This document shows positions 62,019-64,000 of a DNA stretch of 64,000 nt, piece by piece. Source of the stretch: Paenibacillus graminis (GTDB lineage Bacteria; Bacillota; Bacilli; Paenibacillales; Paenibacillaceae); assembly GCF_000758705.1 (NCBI RefSeq), contig NZ_CP009287.1, forward strand, positions 6,696,001-6,760,000. Direction: 5' to 3'. The first letter of the stretch is position 1, and every line of letters starts with the position of its first letter. The translations under genes and the position numbers were made by a program. The notes beneath the pieces were generated by a model that had not been told where the DNA came from, did no database searches, and was given only the letters and a program-made list of their open reading frames with translations.

Positions 62019-64000
62019 ATGAAGCTGCGCAAAAAAATGATCATCTTCACCTGTGTTGTTGCCCTGGTTACCTTGGGGATTAACTACCTGCTTCTGCACC
62101 TCATCATGCTGAACCGTTTTGAGAAGCTGGATGAAGCCGCGCTGAAACACAGTCTGGACGACGCGCTCACTTCCTATCAGGAGGAACTGCTGGATATGAG
62201 GACCGGAATGCTGAACTATTCGCTCCGGGATGAAACCTACCGCTTCGTAGAGGGACGACGCTCAGCAGATAGCCCCCTTGCTGCAGATGATGGTTTTATC
62301 CGCAGCACCTTCAATAGTGCAACCTTTGAGGTCAATCACCTGGATATGATGGCCCTGCTGGACAAATCGGGGCAGCCTCTATATGGCGGAACATATGATA
62401 CTGCCCGCAAGAGCATTTCCCCGCTGACACCGGAGCTGCATACACTGTTCAAGCTGATGAACAGCAGGCTGCCAGCCTTGGCAAGTGCAAGTGACAGCCA
62501 AACCGGGATCGTGCTTCTCGATCAGGGTCCGATGCTGATAACGCTTACGCCTATTGTCGACAGCAGCACAGGCAAGCCGGTGATCGGCACTGCCGTTGCC
62601 GGAAGAATGCTTCAGCAGGAGGAAGCCACCCCTGTCAGAGAGGACGGGCCCACCAGTATCCAAATAACCAGAGCCACCTCAGAAATGCTGGCACAGAGCG
62701 GCGGAAAGGATCGCTGGATGAGTCCGGCCTCCGGCAGCATGCTGTCGGTTCACACCGTTGTGAACGACCTGTTCGGCAATCCAGGCGTCGTCTTTACCGT
62801 GAAGCAGCCTCGTCAGATCTATGAGAACGGGCAGGAATCCGTCTACAGCTTCCGGCTTGCCTTCTTCATTGTAACCATACTGAGCTGCATAGGGAGCATG
62901 CTCTTCGTGAACCGCTCTATCCTGGGAAGAATGACTTCATTAATCAAAAATATCAGGGATATTGGCAGCAGCAAGGATTTATCTATCCGCATCATCAGTA
63001 CTGGGAGGGATGAGTTCAGTGATGTGGAGCATGAATTCAACCGGATGATCGATTCCCTGCAGCAGGCCCAGGAGGAGCTTCAGCAGCAATCCATGCTTGA
63101 TCCGCTGACTCACCTGCCTAACCGCCCGCTCTTCTTCGCAAAGCTTAATACAGCGATTGGCGCAGCGAAGGGCAGCAACCGGCAGATTGCCCTTGTCTTC
63201 ATCGATCTGGATCACTTCAAGACCGTCAATGATACGCTGGGCCATGATTTTGGGGATGCCATGCTCCAAGAAACCGCCTTCCGGCTCGAACAGGTCGTCG
63301 GGACACATGATGTAGTGTCACGCCTTGGCGGCGACGAATTCACCATCCTGCTCTCCGACATCCCCGATCCGGCCGCTATTTCGGCACAGCTGTCAAGCAT
63401 TCAGGACGCTCTCTCCATGCCGCATCAAATTCAGGGGCATCTCTTCTATTGCACAGCCAGCATAGGCATCAGCATTTATCCCCAGAACGGGGATGACGCC
63501 GACTATCTCGTCAAACAAGCCGATCTGGCGATGCTCCATGTCAAAGAGACGGGACGTAACAATATATTTCAGTATTCCGAGGACCTGGAAGAGAGCATCC
63601 GGCGCAAAAAGGTGTTGGCGCAGCAGCTGCTCTCTGCCGCAGCCAATGATGAGTTTGAAGTGCATTACCAGCCAATTCTGAATGCTGCGCGGCTGCAGGT
63701 ACATAAGGTGGAGGCGCTTCTTCGCTGGACCAGCCCTTCCTACGGGCCTGTGTCTCCGGCAGAGTTCATTCCGCTCGCGGAGACCAGCGGCTCCATTGTA
63801 AGTATCGGGGGCTGGGTGCTGCGGCAAGTCTGCGCTGATATGCGGAGGTTTCGGGAGAACGGCCTGTTTCTCACCGCCGCAGTCAATATTTCCGCGCTGC
63901 AGCTGATGCAGCCTGGTCTTCTGGAGCTACTACTCGGGCTGCTGCACGAATATGAGCTGCCGCCCTCCAGCCTGGAGCTTGAAATTACGGAGAGCGTGCT
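62019..64000 (+). CDS. CHASE4-like sensor / HAMP / GGDEF / EAL protein (cut by window end)
   Basis: The frame is open from ATG 62019 (GGGGAG five to six bases before) to the window end: 660 codons without a stop. TM1 lies at about 7-28, an extracytoplasmic sensor about 30-280 with the MLNYSLRDETYRFVE element of CHASE4 domains, TM2 about 285-305, then HAMP, a GGDEF domain with SRLGGDEFTILLSD, and the EAL start (KVEALLRWTSPSYGPVSPAE, then LELEITESV) where it is truncated. Both output motifs seen so far are intact, so it may make or degrade cyclic-di-GMP. Confidence 0.9.
   Translation, partial: MKLRKKMIIFTCVVALVTLGINYLLLHLIMLNRFEKLDEAALKHSLDDALTSYQEELLDMRTGMLNYSLRDETYRFVEGRRSADSPLAADDGFIRSTFNSATFEVNHLDMMALLDKSGQPLYGGTYDTARKSISPLTPELHTLFKLMNSRLPALASASDSQTGIVLLDQGPMLITLTPIVDSSTGKPVIGTAVAGRMLQQEEATPVREDGPTSIQITRATSEMLAQSGGKDRWMSPASGSMLSVHTVVNDLFGNPGVVFTVKQPRQIYENGQESVYSFRLAFFIVTILSCIGSMLFVNRSILGRMTSLIKNIRDIGSSKDLSIRIISTGRDEFSDVEHEFNRMIDSLQQAQEELQQQSMLDPLTHLPNRPLFFAKLNTAIGAAKGSNRQIALVFIDLDHFKTVNDTLGHDFGDAMLQETAFRLEQVVGTHDVVSRLGGDEFTILLSDIPDPAAISAQLSSIQDALSMPHQIQGHLFYCTASIGISIYPQNGDDADYLVKQADLAMLHVKETGRNNIFQYSEDLEESIRRKKVLAQQLLSAAANDEFEVHYQPILNAARLQVHKVEALLRWTSPSYGPVSPAEFIPLAETSGSIVSIGGWVLRQVCADMRRFRENGLFLTAAVNISALQLMQPGLLELLLGLLHEYELPPSSLELEITESV

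Overview
The window looks like a chromosomal segment of a Paenibacillus-type, spore-forming, motile Firmicute. The GC content is moderate (slightly above half), ribosome binding sites are strong AGGAGG types, GTG and TTG starts are frequent, and the gene content fits: a Spo0E-like phosphatase, a DUF3243 protein, CidA/CidB, an LtaS-type sulfatase, a YfiB/YfiC-like ABC exporter and a secreted-peptide/receptor quorum-sensing pair. I see no rRNA, tRNA, transposase, prophage or CRISPR-Cas genes. Genus-level assignment is inference from gene content.

Layout. 0.3-7.9 kb: two MFS transporters, glutaminyl-tRNA synthetase, two GNAT acetyltransferases and a MOSC protein. 8.0-14.9 kb: a one-carbon/redox block on the minus strand (molybdopterin oxidoreductase, formate/nitrite channel, NADH oxidase, formate-tetrahydrofolate ligase) with clusters of Fnr-type TGTGA-N6-TCACA sites before two of the genes. 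15-30 kb: glutathione peroxidase, flavin oxidoreductases, a VanY-like carboxypeptidase, a DEAD-box helicase with a long Gly-rich tail, an ABC1 kinase/phasin-like pair, HemD, a chemoreceptor and a PerR-like regulator. 30-40 kb: a flavoprotein-Rieske fusion, an SDR, an IsdG-type monooxygenase, an MMPL exporter and a marR-controlled heterodimeric ABC exporter. 40.3-42.3 kb: an XRE-TPR (RRNPP-type) receptor whose 3' end overlaps a 45-codon secreted pro-peptide gene, next to a Spo0E-like phosphatase. 42.4-44.6 kb: cidR-like regulator and cidAB. 44.6-64 kb: two Gfo/Idh oxidoreductases, a nuclease-helicase fusion, an LTA synthase homologue, a second chemoreceptor, two GGDEF-EAL proteins (one cut by the window edge), an ABC exporter, a TcyP-like symporter and a MenA-like prenyltransferase.

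The intergenic DNA is unusually structured. Four loci (1.75, 5.14, 19.25 and 59.29 kb) carry short repeats of two sequence families, all spaced at 51 bp (52 bp in two steps), three of them between convergent genes. A separate dispersed element (23.1, 50.1 and 59.1 kb) combines a conserved core of about 60 bp with an adjoining hairpin whose stem differs in every copy but stays base-paired.

The strongest candidate for an undescribed system is the receptor/pro-peptide pair at 40348-41839. Its family (RRNPP; AimR/AloR-like) is known, but this pair and its targets cannot be matched to a described system from the sequence alone. Start codons were re-assigned where a ribosome binding site pointed to an internal start.
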